Assembly (NCBI GenBank): GCA_022496805.1
Contig: CM040088.1
Location: 1,860,001 to 1,924,000, forward strand
Direction of reading: 5' to 3'
Source: Pohlia nutans
Taxonomy: Eukaryota > Streptophyta > Bryopsida > Bryales > Mniaceae
Length of the DNA stretch: 64,000 nucleotides
Each line of letters begins with the position of its first letter. Position 1 is the stretch's first letter. The translations under genes and the position numbers were made by a program. A model generated the notes under the pieces. It ran no database searches and was not told the origin of the DNA. It was given only the letters and a program-made list of their open reading frames with translations. This document shows, piece by piece, positions 36,108 through 48,725 of the stretch.

Positions 36108-38998
36108 GCCGGGCCGGAGGGGATGAATTAAGTCAATCACCAAACGCTCATTCTGCCAGAATTCCTGGACACTTTCGGCCTGAATGATGTAACTGCGACG
36201 TCCTGGCCTTGAACTGACTCGATACAGCCTGCCTCACAAGCGTCTGCTTCTGGACTTGGATAATCATTATCTGGTCGTAAGTAATTAATTGACTGCACCG
36301 ATACACCGCTCCAGCCGGTCGTCCTAGCTAGCTTGCACTAATCTCGATGCACGAACAGTGCGTTGCACACTAGGGCATTTTGTTCTCTTCCCCAGAAAAT
36401 GAGCCAATTTGAAAGACTCGGGGACAGTCCTGTTTCATTAAAATAAACCAAAAGTAATCGATCGAGTCAATTTACGTACTCATGCCCCAACGTACCTACC
36501 CAAGTGACGGACACTGTAGCGATACTTACTATCATGGCAAGATGTATGTCCAGTTTATAGATAGTCGAACTTTGCTTATTCGGATTGGACAGAGTGACAG
36601 ACCGGGGGACAGACCGCCAATTATTTATATGCATAATGCCGGGGGCAAGTTTGACTGATTCGGAACCTTCGCATGAATGAGCGAAGGTCGAGGGCATCTT
36701 CCACTGTGTTTTCCAGGCTGTAATTCCTCCTGCTCCTTGTCTTGCGAGCTCCAAACAGTACCCTACTAGCAATACGGGGAATGTTTTCGTGTTGTTATAT
36801 ATACCTGGCTGTGTTGGCAGGCGTATTATCAATGCACAAGTTCACCCAAGCCAGGTTCTAAGTTATACATAGACACCCAAGCTAGCTCTGCAGCGCAACT
36901 TGTCTCTTAGTGCATGCATGTGAGTCTGCCGGTGCTTGAATAACTTTGATCGCTAGTTCTAGACTGATATAAGTTATATTCAACCGTGACTGTGCATCAT
37001 CGCCGCAAAGAGTACAGTTCGTCGAGTAGTGAGTCTGGTCGGTGCACATAAGAGTTGCCAGCCGCATTATTTCTCAATCTTCATGAGTAATTAACGGTAC
37101 AACTGCGCTTAATTAGTATATTTATACCTGATCAATGGTCTCCTACCGAGACTTCATGTGTTGACTTGATCGAGTCTTGAGAAAGGTCCACTAGATCTTT
37201 TGATGAGTTTCCAGGTTAATCATGTAATAGCTCTGCATCAACTTCTAGATTGATCATGAGATCTATGTTTTGTATTGATAATAGTGCACAGTACAATATG
37301 ATGGTGCATGTGTTCTCTTGTAGTGTAATTGTTAATGTCTAATGGTATATGTATGCATATATAATTTGGTGAAATTTCACATGTGATAAATCATTTTACA
37401 ATAGCATAGTTGACTTTAGTCCATCATGAATATAGACCAGCACTAATGAAGAGTCTATTTTTTTCTGCCTTGAGTGTCTTCTACTAAGTATTAACCACAT
37501 CCCGAAACCCCCATGCAAATAGATTGTGAATGATATTCTTGAATATTGTTTTTGGTTCTTGATTGGAGACCGTACACTTCTCAAAGTCCTACATATTCAT
37601 TAATTTGTATTAATCAGCTATGCATTTATTCATAGGGAGCTAGGAGAATTGAAACCTTGGGATTCAATCATGAAAAGTTATTCCTTCTCTTATCTTGCTT
37701 GTTTGGGATAATTTGACATTTTAGTTTACAGTCCCTTTAGGTGCTTTGTGATGTTTTCTGTTAAATGTCCACATTCTAACCAACTTTTAATTGTTTCTTA
37801 TAAATGCAACACAATTATTCAAGTGCATGTGAATGTTAATTAAGTAAATGATAGTTATGAATTTTTTGATAATTTTTGTCTGAACATTTTAGGTATAATT
37901 TGTCATAAAGAAGATTTCACCAAGTCATATATGCATATGTATAACATGTGATATTAACAGTTATTCTACAAGAAATTTTGTATAAATTTCATCAAAATAA
38001 TCTACAATCTAGAACAGTGTTGAACCTTCTAAGTTATTGAGAAGTACTTTGAATGAAATAATGCAAAGTTAAGAGGTACGTTACAAGTGAAGATTGAAAC
38101 CAGAAGAGCGGTAATGTGAGTATCAATCGTCTGCAGAGTTGCAGAGTTTTAACCAAGGATTGTTCAGCTTGCATAACTGAACACGGTTCACGCATGCCGT
38201 GCAGATCATCAGACGTGGTGTAAGTGATGCGAGGTGAGTATCATGAAGCTTGATCTAGCAGTGATGTTGGAATTGTGCCATGGATTGCATTCCTTTCTTT
38301 TCTTCCTTTGAAAGATCCATTGCATTCCTCTTGCTAGCTAACTCTTACACATTTTGTGTACATATTCTTTGCTGTACGTGACAGGCTCTGATAATACTAA
38401 AGTAGGACTCACTGACACCGACCAGATGTGATGACCTGCTCTGCTAGCTAGTCTGCTCTGTTGTGCTCTGCAGGAGTCATGGTATGGAATGCAAGCTGGA
38501 TCTCACTGGTTCGAGAACCAGCCCATTGTTCCATACGGTACTAATTAAGCAGCCGAAAGCTGCTGGCTGATGACAGCAGATTCTGGAAAGTATCGACCGA
38601 GTCAACAATGAATCCAATAAGACAGATATGGAAGCGTGGAAAACGTTCCGAGTGCAAAGGAGGAGAATCAATTCGATCTGGAATTTCAACCGGCCACTAA
38701 AACACACATGATCATTACATATCCAGGCTGTCGTCTGTATCAGGTACTCTGACTGATTACACAATCTTCGAGTGAGCACCTAGCTTTGGAGTTTGGAAGA
38801 AACACGTAGTACACACACAGGAAGAGCCCTAGATGAAGTAAATTAATATCAGTGCGAAACAAATTAAAATGGTTACAAAGTCCCTCGTTACGGACTACGT
38901 GCCGGCCTAGACGAACCCGGCCACTGTATATGTTAATTACTGACATGACGACTGGACTTCAGGCGCTCGAATAGAGAGTAAGGCAGGTTCACTATGGT

Positions 38999-39084
38999 AG
39001 CTAGCTAGCTAGGCAAGCTAGCTGTTGAATATTGTGATGCAAGCTAGCTATACAGGGCATGCCAGCCAGCCAGCCAGCCAGCCA
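38999..39084 (+). repeat. (CTAG)n and (CCAG)n tetranucleotide repeats
   Basis: CTAG units at about 38999-39030 and GCCA/CCAG units at 39058-39084, just past the stop codon of the minus-strand dioxygenase gene. Confidence 0.85.
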
Positions 39085-39091
39085 ATATATA

Positions 39092-42039
39092 TCATTGGCG
39101 TGTGAAGTGGTCTAACGTGTTTGAGAAGTGAGTCTGCTTCACTTTGGTATAGTATTCTAAATTGAAGGGTCTGTACAGGGGCTCAGCACCCACCCTCGCA
39201 AGCAGCTCAGGAGCGGCTACAACGTCAACGTCTGCGGTGGGCAAGAACAGGTATGCCAACGACAGACGAGCATCCAGTTTGTTCACGACAGCTCTGTGCG
39301 GCACACTTGGATACAGTCCATTTGTCAGCACCTGCGCACCAAACACGACGATTGAACAAGCTAAGTACTACGTTCAACACACTTGTATATATATGCCACG
39401 GGTCCAATCCCCTGGAACATTCCCCCAGATTAATTATTTGGTTTTATTTTATTTTCTGTGATAACGTTTCGAAGGACACAAAAGGCTGGGGGCCAGTAAG
39501 GTTACAAGAAGGGTCAATATTCATGTATTGAGTGTCGTCCAAATGATCACGTACCTGAAGCATGTCCCCAATGTTGATAGCAAAGGCGTTATGCCGAGGT
39601 TTCACTGCAATCCACTGACCGGCTTTCTGAACTTGCAAGCCTCCCACATCGCCCAGGTGGAGAATGGTCAAGAGAGTGAAATCCGTGTGAACGTTCATTC
39701 CCAAAGTCTTTTGGGGTTCAGGACACGCCGGGTAGTAGTTCCAGCGAGACAGTCCGCTGCCCCCATCCAAATATCTTGCAAAATGGGCAGTACTGGCAGT
39801 TACGTCCAAGGTCTCAATGATCATTCCCATTAGTTGCATGGATAGAATCTTCATCTCTTCGTCGTATTCTTTGTATGCAGCCCTGCAGCAAGAATCACAT
39901 ATTCACATGTCACCTGATGGGTGATGCATGTCCAACCTTGGAATTGTTTTTTTTGGGAGAAACGAGAATATATGACATATGTCTACCATGCATATGTATA
40001 TGTTACTCGCTACAGTACCTCAATAAGACCCAGAATTAATTACACGCTCCACCACCTCATTCCACACCCCTACATAGAACAATCGCAAGAACAATCGCAA
40101 GTTATCTTTGGACTAGGTAATTCAAAAGCAGGCAAGACTATGAGGTATAACCACAGATCAGGACCTACCGAGCCACGGTGGTAGCAAGGGAGGTACTGGC
40201 TTGCAATTGTCTCCCATAGTCTTGCTTTCTTTTAAATTACCAGACATAATCTCAATGCAAGCCACTTCGAGCCATTGGATCTCAAGATCGATTTGATAGT
40301 TGAAAAAAGGCAATTAAAAGAAAAAGTGAAGTTGAGCATGCATGTAGAGTCCAAACAGTGAGTCAGGCTTGCTTCTTGGTGAAGAGTTACTGCTATCTGC
40401 TAAGAAGTTAATGATCTCTAGCACTATCAGTTCTAATCGCTCTCCTCTAGTCCAACGGTATCTTGACACAATGGCAAGAAGAGGCTGCATCGAGATTATG
40501 TACAGATTTCAAGGTTCTTCGTTCGCCATGAATACTGTTGATTCGTAGACAACGTACTATATTGTACTTCCAAGTACGTAATCACTGGCTCCTCCAATGA
40601 GCAGATCCAGCTGTTTCCGAATCCAAAACCTTAAAAATCCTGCCATATATTTCCCTTGAGCCAGAGAATTCATGCATTACCATCTCATTGATCCGGCCTC
40701 AAAGCTTTTGGAATATACTCCAGTCCATTGCATCTAGACTATACCGTATACTCCCCAGCTAGCACAGTACCACATTGACTACCTTGCGAAGGTCCAAAAG
40801 CATATCATTAACCCCTAAAGGACCACAAGTATGTTTCTCTCCAAACACTCCAAAGTATCCCTTCTCGTAAAAAGACAAATAGTTTTTGATCTAAAACTTT
40901 TCTAACTGATCCAACCGTAGGATATTTCAACCAACTTGAGTTTATTACAACCTAGAAAATTTCAACCGTTCAGGGTTCTTCAATAATAAGATTATAAGCT
41001 TCAAAGTTGGTTGCATTTTTTTTTTTTGCTTGTTGCCCAAGTTTGAAACTTTCTGAAAATGCCCAAAATGCAAAGTTTAGTCTCAGATTTGTTAAAATGA
41101 ATTTGGTAGTTGTGTATATGGGGGCGTTAGCTCATTGTGTACAAAAATTCATATGCATAGCTCATTGTATGAAAATTTTCAGGAGTTGCCCTCAATTAGG
41201 TTTTTCACCTTTGCATGACTATATCTTTTGATCTATACATCATCTACGTACGCAAATTACCATCCCATCTTCGTTACAAAGATTAGAATCACCACAAAAA
41301 ATCTCAAAAATTGAGGATCAATACTTATTCCATACTGAGCTGACCGAACTTGGAAAATCAGCCTTGGTCCTTTAGGGGTTAAATTATCAGATAAAATTCA
41401 TGTATCGGATATCACAAGTAATTACTGCCGGAATGGGATCTCGATAGGCAATGCATGTGTTCATAGGAAACGGAGAAAAAGAGTATGTTTTTTGGAAGGG
41501 ACCTCTGTCATCAAATTCATGCTATCATCCAGGCTTCGAAATTAAAAGCTGACCAGTAGTCTAGCTAGCACTTACGCAAACTCTTGGTTGTACGTTTGAG
41601 GCCAAAGAGTGCGAGACGCGTCGTCTACGTTGCTGAAGTCGTGGAGATAGAAGCCTTCCGCCCAAGGTTGCAGCCCCCCGGGTTTGACAGTGGCATGGCC
41701 AAACCCTGTGAACTCACCCGGACGCTTTTCAACCTTTTGCTTGACATCCCAGGGGAGACTGAAAAACGCGAGCGCCTGGTGGCGAACTCGCTGGATCAAG
41801 TGCCACGAGACGCTGTGATTTACAATCTGGAAAAACCCCCACTCCAAGCAGGCTTGTCGCACTTGAGAGAGAACTCTGTGCTTGGCAGCCATGTCGCCCG
41901 TTTGGTAATCGGCCAAATCTATGGTCGGAATATCGTCAGCTTCCTCTGAGTATTCATCGTGTTGCACGGCCGGACGGCTTTGATCAGGCCAGACGTGAGA
42001 ATTGGGAACTACAGTGCAGTGCCTCTCCCATGAAGTCAT
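39092..42039 (-). CDS. 2-oxoglutarate/Fe(II)-dependent dioxygenase (DOXC-type)
   Basis: Three exons on the minus strand: 42039-41576, 39882-39555 and 39331-39092, all joined by GT-AG introns, giving 343 aa, the usual size for plant soluble 2OG dioxygenases. The non-heme dioxygenase N-domain begins at IPTIDL (37-42), with ACLEWGFFQIVNHSV following. The Fe(II) ligands are H220, D222 (HTDF) and H276 (HRAVVN), and the 2-oxoglutarate site is R286-x-S288 (RLSLAY). The product should be a cytosolic enzyme that hydroxylates or oxidises a small molecule. Family members include gibberellin oxidases and many specialised-metabolism enzymes; the substrate cannot be told here. Intron 1 (1.69 kb) holds a short fold-back at 40115 and TTAA element Q-1. 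Its nearest relative in the window is the gene at 57589, with identical intron positions and phases. Confidence 0.9.
40115..40242. mobile_element. short fold-back element in intron 1 of the dioxygenase
   Basis: GGTAATTCAAAAGCAGGCAA at the left pairs imperfectly with the complement of TTGCTTTCTTTTAAATTACC at the right, and the CAAGACTATG core pairs exactly. Total about 128 bp. Transcribed with the intron it could form a hairpin. Confidence 0.55.
40808..41382 (+). mobile_element. TTAA element Q-1 in intron 1 of the dioxygenase
   Basis: 575 bp. Left end TTAACCCCTAAAGGACCAC, right end GGTCCTTTAGGGGTTAA: terminal inverted repeats of about 17 bp. It aligns along most of its length with Q-2 (46264-46858). 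Non-coding. Confidence 0.85.
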
Positions 42040-42223
42040 AATTTTCTGTTAGATCATTCAGGAATTTTTATCCACGTCCTACTAACACATTCATATATAT
42101 ATTTATATATATATGTACGATCAATGGTACTACTAGCCAGGCCAGTGAGGCAATTTGTAAGTACTTGACTATCCTGCACTTGACTATCCCGACCACTTAA
42201 TTCCTGCATTGATGATCCATCCT

Positions 42224-42240
42224 TGTTTATATATATAGCC
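42224..42240 (-). promoter_or_regulatory. candidate TATA box of the minus-strand dioxygenase
   Basis: On the minus strand this reads CTATATATATAAACA, about 190 bp before the start codon. A second TATA-like run (TATATAAATATA) lies nearer, at about 42093-42115. Which is used cannot be told. Confidence 0.35.
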
Positions 42241-42470
42241 TGGAAGATTTTCACAATGGTTTGCATCAAGAAGGTGATGAGGAAGGTATTAATATGAGTT
42301 TCAATTTCGTTGAACGAACACCGTGTTGTCACTGGCCACCGCTCCCTTATGTTTGTTGAGCTGAAAGTGTTCTTGTCTTCCAGTTCAGTTCAACGACCTC
42401 TCCTAGATTGCGCAATTAATATGCTAGTAATTAAAGGGTACTGCAACCGATTTCAATATTTCTCCATAAG

Positions 42471-42996
42471 TTAACCCTAAAGGACTGGGGGAGGGGGTGT
42501 TGAACTTAGCTCTTGTAACAAGTTCAATTCCTCATTGGTGTGGGTAATTTTGACGATCAGCACAGTTGAAATTAAAGAAGACTTATGTAGCTTTTGTATG
42601 AAAAAAAGATCAACAAAATCGCACAATTTTTGAGAAAATGTCACCATTGAGAAGATTGATGGAACTCGTTTGGGGTATTTTGTATCTGAAATTTTTACTG
42701 TGCGTAGAGATCATCATTTTAAACATGTGAAAAATATTTCACATAATTTGGAGGTGTGAGGAGGAAGATATGAGGGTCTCAAGTGACACCTTAATAACCT
42801 CCTTGAAATTTAAAAAGATCACCAAAAATCGCACACTTCATGAATTTCCGATCGGGAAGTACCTACAGATTCAACTCTCAAAAAGAGTCAGGGTCTCTTT
42901 GTTGCTCATCTTACAATTCAAAGCCGAAGAACTCGAATTTCCTCACTTTCTAGTTCCAAAAGCAACGTGGGAGCCTCATGGTCCTTAAGGGGTTAA
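42471..42996 (+). mobile_element. TTAA element Q-3 upstream of the dioxygenase
   Basis: 526 bp. Left end TTAACCCTAAAGGAC, right end GTCCTTAAGGGGTTAA. Same terminal class as Q-1 but with different internal sequence. It lies about 430 bp upstream of the start codon at 42039, so it could carry or disrupt promoter sequence. Confidence 0.75.
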
Positions 42997-43423
42997 CATC
43001 CTACGTTCTAACCCATTTGAAAACGTACGTGGCTCCAGCTGATTCTATTCGTAGCATCATATCTTCCTATGACAAATGTGTCACCCCCGAATCCAACTGA
43101 GTTGGCTTTCAGGACTTCCCTTCAAAGTATTGCGGTCATAATTAAAGAATGTTATGTTTGCTCCTTTAAGTTTGATCGACATATATAGTTGCAGTGGCAT
43201 TAGCGGTAATACAATTTATTGTACTTTAAAGTGAATTCTTGTGCAACGATTCCTATTCCAAGGTTCAGCTAACAAGAGCTAAAGAACCTTATGTAATATC
43301 TTTGTTAGGTGAGCAGCAATCCATATGTATCTACTTGAATATATAAAATTTCTTTCTCAAATCATCAAATCAATTCAAAAGTTTTGAATTTTGACATATT
43401 GCAATGGTTTGATATGGGTACCG
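42997..43423. other. non-coding spacer
   Basis: Carries one copy (about 43268) of a block AAGAGCTAAAGAACCTTATG, also seen near 17809 and inverted near 46973. No gene. Confidence 0.35.
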
Positions 43424-43865
43424 GGTCCATTCAAGCTAATACAAGCCAAGGGTGCCTTGTTTTGAGTGCCTTGTTTTGAGAGTCGTTAGGGACTAAAAAG
43501 TCAAAATTTTCATTCAAAAAACAAATTTTTAATGTATTGATTGCAATTTTCATTAACATAATCATCATTCTCATTCGATTAACCCAAAATTTCTACCAAA
43601 AAAGTGTTATTTATCATTTAGAAAAGTCCTTAGTGAGTCATTAGAACCACTGATGACAGAGCTATTTTAGTGCTTTTAATACCAAATTTTCACAATATTG
43701 CTTTCATCTTGTACTATGTGTTTTAAATATACATGTTGCAAATATTGACATATCACTTAAGTTTCCTTTCTAATGAAAATTTAAATCAAACATCATATTG
43801 AAAATGCCTCCAAAAATGCATTGCTAATAACTTAGCTGGTTCGTATATATTAGCTTGAATGGATC
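43424..43865 (-). mobile_element. repeat S-2
   Basis: Inverted copy of S-1. The left end is GGTCCATTCAAGCTAATAC; the right end, ATTAGCTTGAATGGATCC, has diverged slightly. About 442 bp, non-coding. Confidence 0.7.
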
Positions 43866-44416
43866 CTACCTCTGAAGACCGTCTTTCTAAAACACTATCA
43901 TTTATATCTCATTTAATGTGTGCTAGAAATGGCGTCTTTAACACCATGTATGCAACTATAGCCATGTCGTCTGTAACACCATGTAATTTTTGTAATTTTC
44001 TAACATTTTTTTTATGATACCAAAAGGACATTTTCCTAAAGTTTAGAGAGTCCAGAAAGGAATACCTATATCAAACCATTGCCCCATTAGATCACTAAAA
44101 CAACATTTTTGAAAGTTTAAAGTTTAACCCCGGAAGGTGCACTCTACATTATATTTGAGAATCACGTGCGTGCATGACCCTTTCTAAAAAACCCCTTGTA
44201 TACGAGAGGTTATATGTCTAAATACCTTTGTATGCAAAGTATATTCCGTTTTAAATATATGTTTGATGTAAGTATACATGAATATTTTCAGTTCTAAATG
44301 TGTTTATTGTATGTATATGTATTACGGCAATGTTCAAATTAATACCCCTTTTATACACTCACGTATACTCATACATGTTTAGTATACTGCAACCCTTGGG
44401 AGTTTAACATACAATA
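43866..44416. other. spacer with a possible small TTAA element
   Basis: TTAACCCCGGAAGGTGCAC at 44124 and GCAACCCTTGGGAGTTTAA ending at about 44407 may be the ends of a decayed TTAA element of about 280 bp. The pairing is weak. No gene. Confidence 0.3.
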
Positions 44417-44792
44417 GAGTTATCCGTAAAGTGAGCCCAAAGAAGAAAGAAATTGAAAACTCATAGTACTTTCTTGCAGATTCCCTCTTCACTTTCAAAG
44501 GCTGCTAAAATTAGTTATATATTTTGTTTGAAAACATGCTAAACCAAGACTAGTTGTAGTAGGGCGCATAAACCTCATGGTCACTTCAATGCAACATAAA
44601 GCTCTTCCAAGGCTAGCGTGGACTATTCATGAGTTCCCTCCATATTCGCCCATCACAAAGTTCATGCTCCTCCACACAAAATGGGAACCAAATGTACTGT
44701 TCATGCTAAGCTCGCAATTGACACAAATTAAATTTAGATGGCAAACAAAGCATATAAATCAAGAAAGTGGGGTTGCCTTTACAAATAACACT
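44417..44792. mobile_element. repeat U-2
   Basis: Left end GAGTTATCCGTAAAG, right end CTTTACAAATAACAC, flanked by TA at 44415-44416 and just after the element. 376 bp. The termini match U-1 and U-3; the 78-codon frame inside is not gene-like. Confidence 0.55.
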
Positions 44793-45146
44793 AATGTTTT
44801 CATTCTAGTTTGACATGGATTGTTTAAATTTTTTTTATCTTATTCACAACACGGGGAGATCACTCTATATATTTATTAGGTACTACCTAGGATAATAGGG
44901 TATTTAAAAGTACCCTAAAAAACAAAATTAATTCTTACTATAATTAGAAATATCCTCATTTTTATTCTTGTAATCAAGTTTGAGCACCCTATACAATGTA
45001 CTACATTACACGAATGGATTCATATATAGGACACCAAATATTTAATTAATTTAAAAGAAATAGATTCGACACTTCTACTTTTGACAATTTTCTTCTTTAA
45101 GTTAATAATAAAAAGTGAAAAAAATCCTAAAATTTCAGCCCTTATT

Positions 45147-45395
45147 AAAATAATTTTGGCCCTTCATAAATGCCTCTTGACTCTCAATCCTAGCGTATTA
45201 AGAAATGGTCCTTCAAATCACTGTTTAGTTGATTATATCCCACATTCTACTTATGATTGGTCTATTGACTATTTGATGTGCACATTTTATGTGTGAGGGG
45301 CGTGCAAGGGTGGAGGAATGTAAGTGCAAGGGCTCTTCAAATATATATGAGTAATTTTAGAGAGTTGCTTTTAACGTGCATGGTTGGAGATGCTC
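45147..45395 (+). mobile_element. Tourist/PIF-like MITE H-2 (5' truncated)
   Basis: It matches H-1 from its GGCCCTTCA...CCTCTTGACTCT block to the right end GGAGATGCTC, followed by TTA at 45396-45398. The left terminus is missing. Confidence 0.75.
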
Positions 45396-46263
45396 TTAGC
45401 ATTTTTCATCTAGTTATTACATGTGTCAAACTCTTGGAGGACATGGGTGCGGATGCTCTTAGCCCAAAATACGCAACTACTTGCTACGGTGGCACTACAC
45501 TGATGAGGTTAGTGAAGATGTGGAAAACGTCTTTCATGGTGGTCAACAATTAAAAACCAGTCAAACAATAGTTAAATACTATCAGATGCTATAACCAAGG
45601 AGTAATTTTTCTTGTGCCTATGGAGAGAAATAGGCTCCAAATGATGCACATTTTTGTGTCATTTTTCATTCAATGATGTAATTGATACACACTTTCAAAG
45701 CAAAAATTAAGTCAACACCCCTAGTTGTTGAATAGGTCTGCCTATAAATAAAAAATAATAATTACTTTAACAAAAAAGTAAATATTATAATGGAATATAT
45801 ATACATATAAGTATATTTTATGTACTCAATTTTGTGAATACATGAACTAAAAGAAACCTTTCAAGGTATAGTGTAATAGCAATGACTGGCAGCACAAAAT
45901 TTGGGCGAGATAAAAATTTAAAAAATTAAAAAATTGTTGCAATAGGTCCAGCTTGCTACAACTACATGGGAAGTCTAACTCGTCGTTCAGGGGGCATTCA
46001 TCGTTCAAATGCCTCTATCTTAGTGGGCGTCATGATAGGATGTTAAACTAGTTAATGAAAACATGGTGAAATACCTAATTGCGACACCTATCTAAATATA
46101 ACACTCTAAAATCTTATACAATGAGTACCTCTTAATTTTGAGATGTACACAACCTCAACATCATACATCATGTACCAAGAAATACATGTGTCAACTAAAT
46201 GCATCCTTCTGAATTGCGCTAACAATTTTTTTTAAAATATAACTATTTTAATAACAACTATGC
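45396..46263. other. AT-rich non-coding spacer
   Basis: No supported gene. GGATGCTCTTAG near 45452 echoes the H-family right end and may be a second fragment. Confidence 0.3.
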
Positions 46264-46858
46264 TTAGTGCTTGATCCTTGAAGAACCATAACTATGTTTC
46301 TCCCCAAACATTCCAAAGTTGCCTAAAAGTACTCTTTCTCATAAGAAGGCAAATAGTTTTTGATTTAGAACCTTTTTGACCGATCCAACCATAGGATATT
46401 TCAACTAGCTTGAATTGATTAGCACTTACAAATTTTCAACTGTTCAAGGTTCCTCAATAGTAAGATTATAAGCTACAAAGTTGGCTGCACCTTTTTTTTT
46501 GTCCGCTGCCTGAGTTTGAAACTTTCCAAAAACGTCAAAAATGCAAAATTTAGTCTCGGATTTGGCAAAATGAATTTGGCGGTTGTGTATTAATTTGGGG
46601 GTGTTAGCTCATTGTGTGTAAAAACCCAAATGCATAGCTCATTGTATGAAATTTTCAGGATCTGCCCGCAGTTAGATTATTCACCTTTGCATGATTGTGT
46701 CTTTTGATCCATACATCACCTACATACGCAAATTACCATCCCATCTTTGTTACAAAGAGTAGAATCATCACAAAATATTTCAAAAATTGAAGATCAATAA
46801 TCATTCCACACTAAACTGACCGAACTTGGAAAATCAGCCTTGGTCCTTTAGGGGTTAA
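46264..46858 (+). mobile_element. TTAA element Q-2
   Basis: Copy of Q-1 with a decayed left end (TTAGTGCTTGATCC in place of TTAACCCC) and a well-kept right end GGTCCTTTAGGGGTTAA at 46842-46858. Non-coding. Confidence 0.75.
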
Positions 46859-48028
46859 AGTGTTTCTATTTGGTGTAATTATCCTATATGTGACATGGTG
46901 GCAAGAGAGAACCAAGAAGCAGTTTTGACACCACTGTTGATGCAACTATTTTTTATACAAAAAAACCAACATAAGGTTCTTTAGCCCCTGTCTGGAACAC
47001 CTTACCACTATTCCCAAATCAATGTAACAAATACCCAGATCATGGCAAGTCCATGTCATCTTTAGCTAAAGATTGGGTGGTGAGACATTCCATATGGTGT
47101 TAGACCCTCTATAGTGCTACTATTGAAAAGGGTGGACTCCACTACCTGCTAAAGAACCTTCTAAAGAACCTTGTGAACTTCAAGTGGCCACACAAAAAGG
47201 AAGATTTCTAATGCATTGAATTATTTTCAAAAACTGCTTTCTTAGTAAACACAATCCAGAGTATCGTAATTGCACTCTCTAATTGCATATTTATAGTATA
47301 TCCCAATATTTCTATTATTAGAAAACTTCTACATGTTGTGAGATGAGCCCCATTTGTTCCCCAAGACAATGAAATAAGGAAAGGTTGAGTGTAGGGTTTT
47401 GAAAATAGCTAGATTTTTTGAACTTGGCACTTCATTAAATTGTAATTATTGGAAAAAGTAATTTTGGTGTAAGGGTAGAAATACTTATTACCATCCATTT
47501 AAGCGGTTTGAACATCTTGGAGAAGATACTAAGTGTGTTGCAGATTTTTTTGAGAGAAAGATAAATCTTGGTAGAATCGAATCCAAGTGGAATCATATTT
47601 TTCCATTAAAATTTGAGATATCTATGAATTTTCAAAATAGCGTGCTTTGAAAATACAAATCCGTCCTTAGGTGGGGGTGATGAGCATCACAAAAATGTTC
47701 TAAAATCATTCAAATTCATCCTACAATTAATAGAGAAGTAATCTTGAACTGCCCCATCTTCAACTAAGGAATATGATTGATTGCTAATATTAAATTGCTT
47801 CTTTCATTGCCATAATTGCTTACCCACCACTTTGTGATCTCATCCTCATTCATTGAAGTAGCTAAAACCATCCCATTTACACACAATTCCACCTATCACT
47901 TATTGCATTTAGTATTCACGTGAATTGAGGTGAAGTTGAATGAAACGCAATAACCCATGATGAAATTCATTTGAGGATCAAGGTTAGAGTGCAAAAATGA
48001 GAATGGGGCTGAATTCAGAATGTGCACC
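46859..48028. other. AT-rich non-coding spacer
   Basis: Holds an inverted copy, near 46973, of the AGGGCTAAAGAACCTT block noted at 17809, and a local duplication of CTAAAGAACCTT at about 47151-47172. No gene supported. Confidence 0.3.
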
Positions 48029-48725
48029 TTAACCCCTAAAGGATGAGGCATTTTCTTCATTTTTGAGCACCATATTCACAACTTTCCTTTCATACTTTTG
48101 AGAAAATTCTTTTTGTACATTATAGTGTACACCAAAATGAAGAAAAACATTTAATTTACTACCTTAATTGATCAAATTACCAATTAATTTTCATTGCTAC
48201 AAAGTAGGTCATCAAAAAGTGCTCCTAAGACCATTTTTTTGGTTGTTTTTCCTCAATTTGGATGACAGGATGAGCCTAACATTAGAAATTTAAAAGATCA
48301 AAACAAAGAAATATTCAATTAACACACTTTGAAAATAAAATAACATGATTGGACAAAACCTCATGGAAATGATGGAATTATGCATGGTCAAAATTTAGTT
48401 GACTTTTGAATATGCAATTTTTTTGATGTGCATACCTCACTTAATATTGACTATTTTAAGAAATATAAAAGTCCAAAAGATGGGTTGGGAAAATTTGAAG
48501 GGGTTGATTTTATAATTTATTTTTGCTACAAACATCCACTAGTAGAAAAGGTGGCGCTCCCCAAGAAGATGCCCAGGCAAAATCACTGTGCATGTGTGAA
48601 ATTGAGCACCACTTGCCTCCCTGGGCAGTGCCACCTTTTCTACTGGTGATCAAATTTTTGAAACTCAAAGTACCATTATTGGCCCGAAAAGCCCTCTCAG
48701 GTGCTCCTTGTCCACTTAGGGTTAA
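48029..48725 (+). mobile_element. TTAA element Q-4 carrying a CACTA MITE
   Basis: Left end TTAACCCCTAAAGGATG, right end GTCCACTTAGGGTTAA, 697 bp. Without the inserted 112-bp CACTA MITE (plus 3-bp duplication) it is about 582 bp, in the usual size range of these elements. Non-coding. Confidence 0.75.
48537..48648. mobile_element. 112-bp CACTA-type MITE
   Basis: Begins CACTAGTAGAAAAGGTGGC and ends GCCACCTTTTCTACTGGTG: inverted repeats of 19 bp with one mismatch. Flanked by the 3-bp duplication ATC (48534-48536 and 48649-48651). CACTAGTAGAAAA is a well-known terminus of plant En/Spm (CACTA) elements, which make 3-bp duplications. Only the ends and a short centre remain. Confidence 0.9.

Larger units (their letters stand above)
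35593..39091. other. repeat-poor intergenic DNA downstream of the first dioxygenase
   Basis: Composition is more even and the TTAA-type repeats are absent. Open frames up to 121 codons (36467-36832, minus) show no domain I can name. Microsatellites occur at 36065-36107 and 38999-39084. The final few hundred bases may include the 3' UTR of the minus-strand dioxygenase. Confidence 0.35.

Noticed and set aside
41584..41949. 121-codon plus-strand open frame
   Set aside because: It is antisense to exon 1 of the minus-strand dioxygenase.
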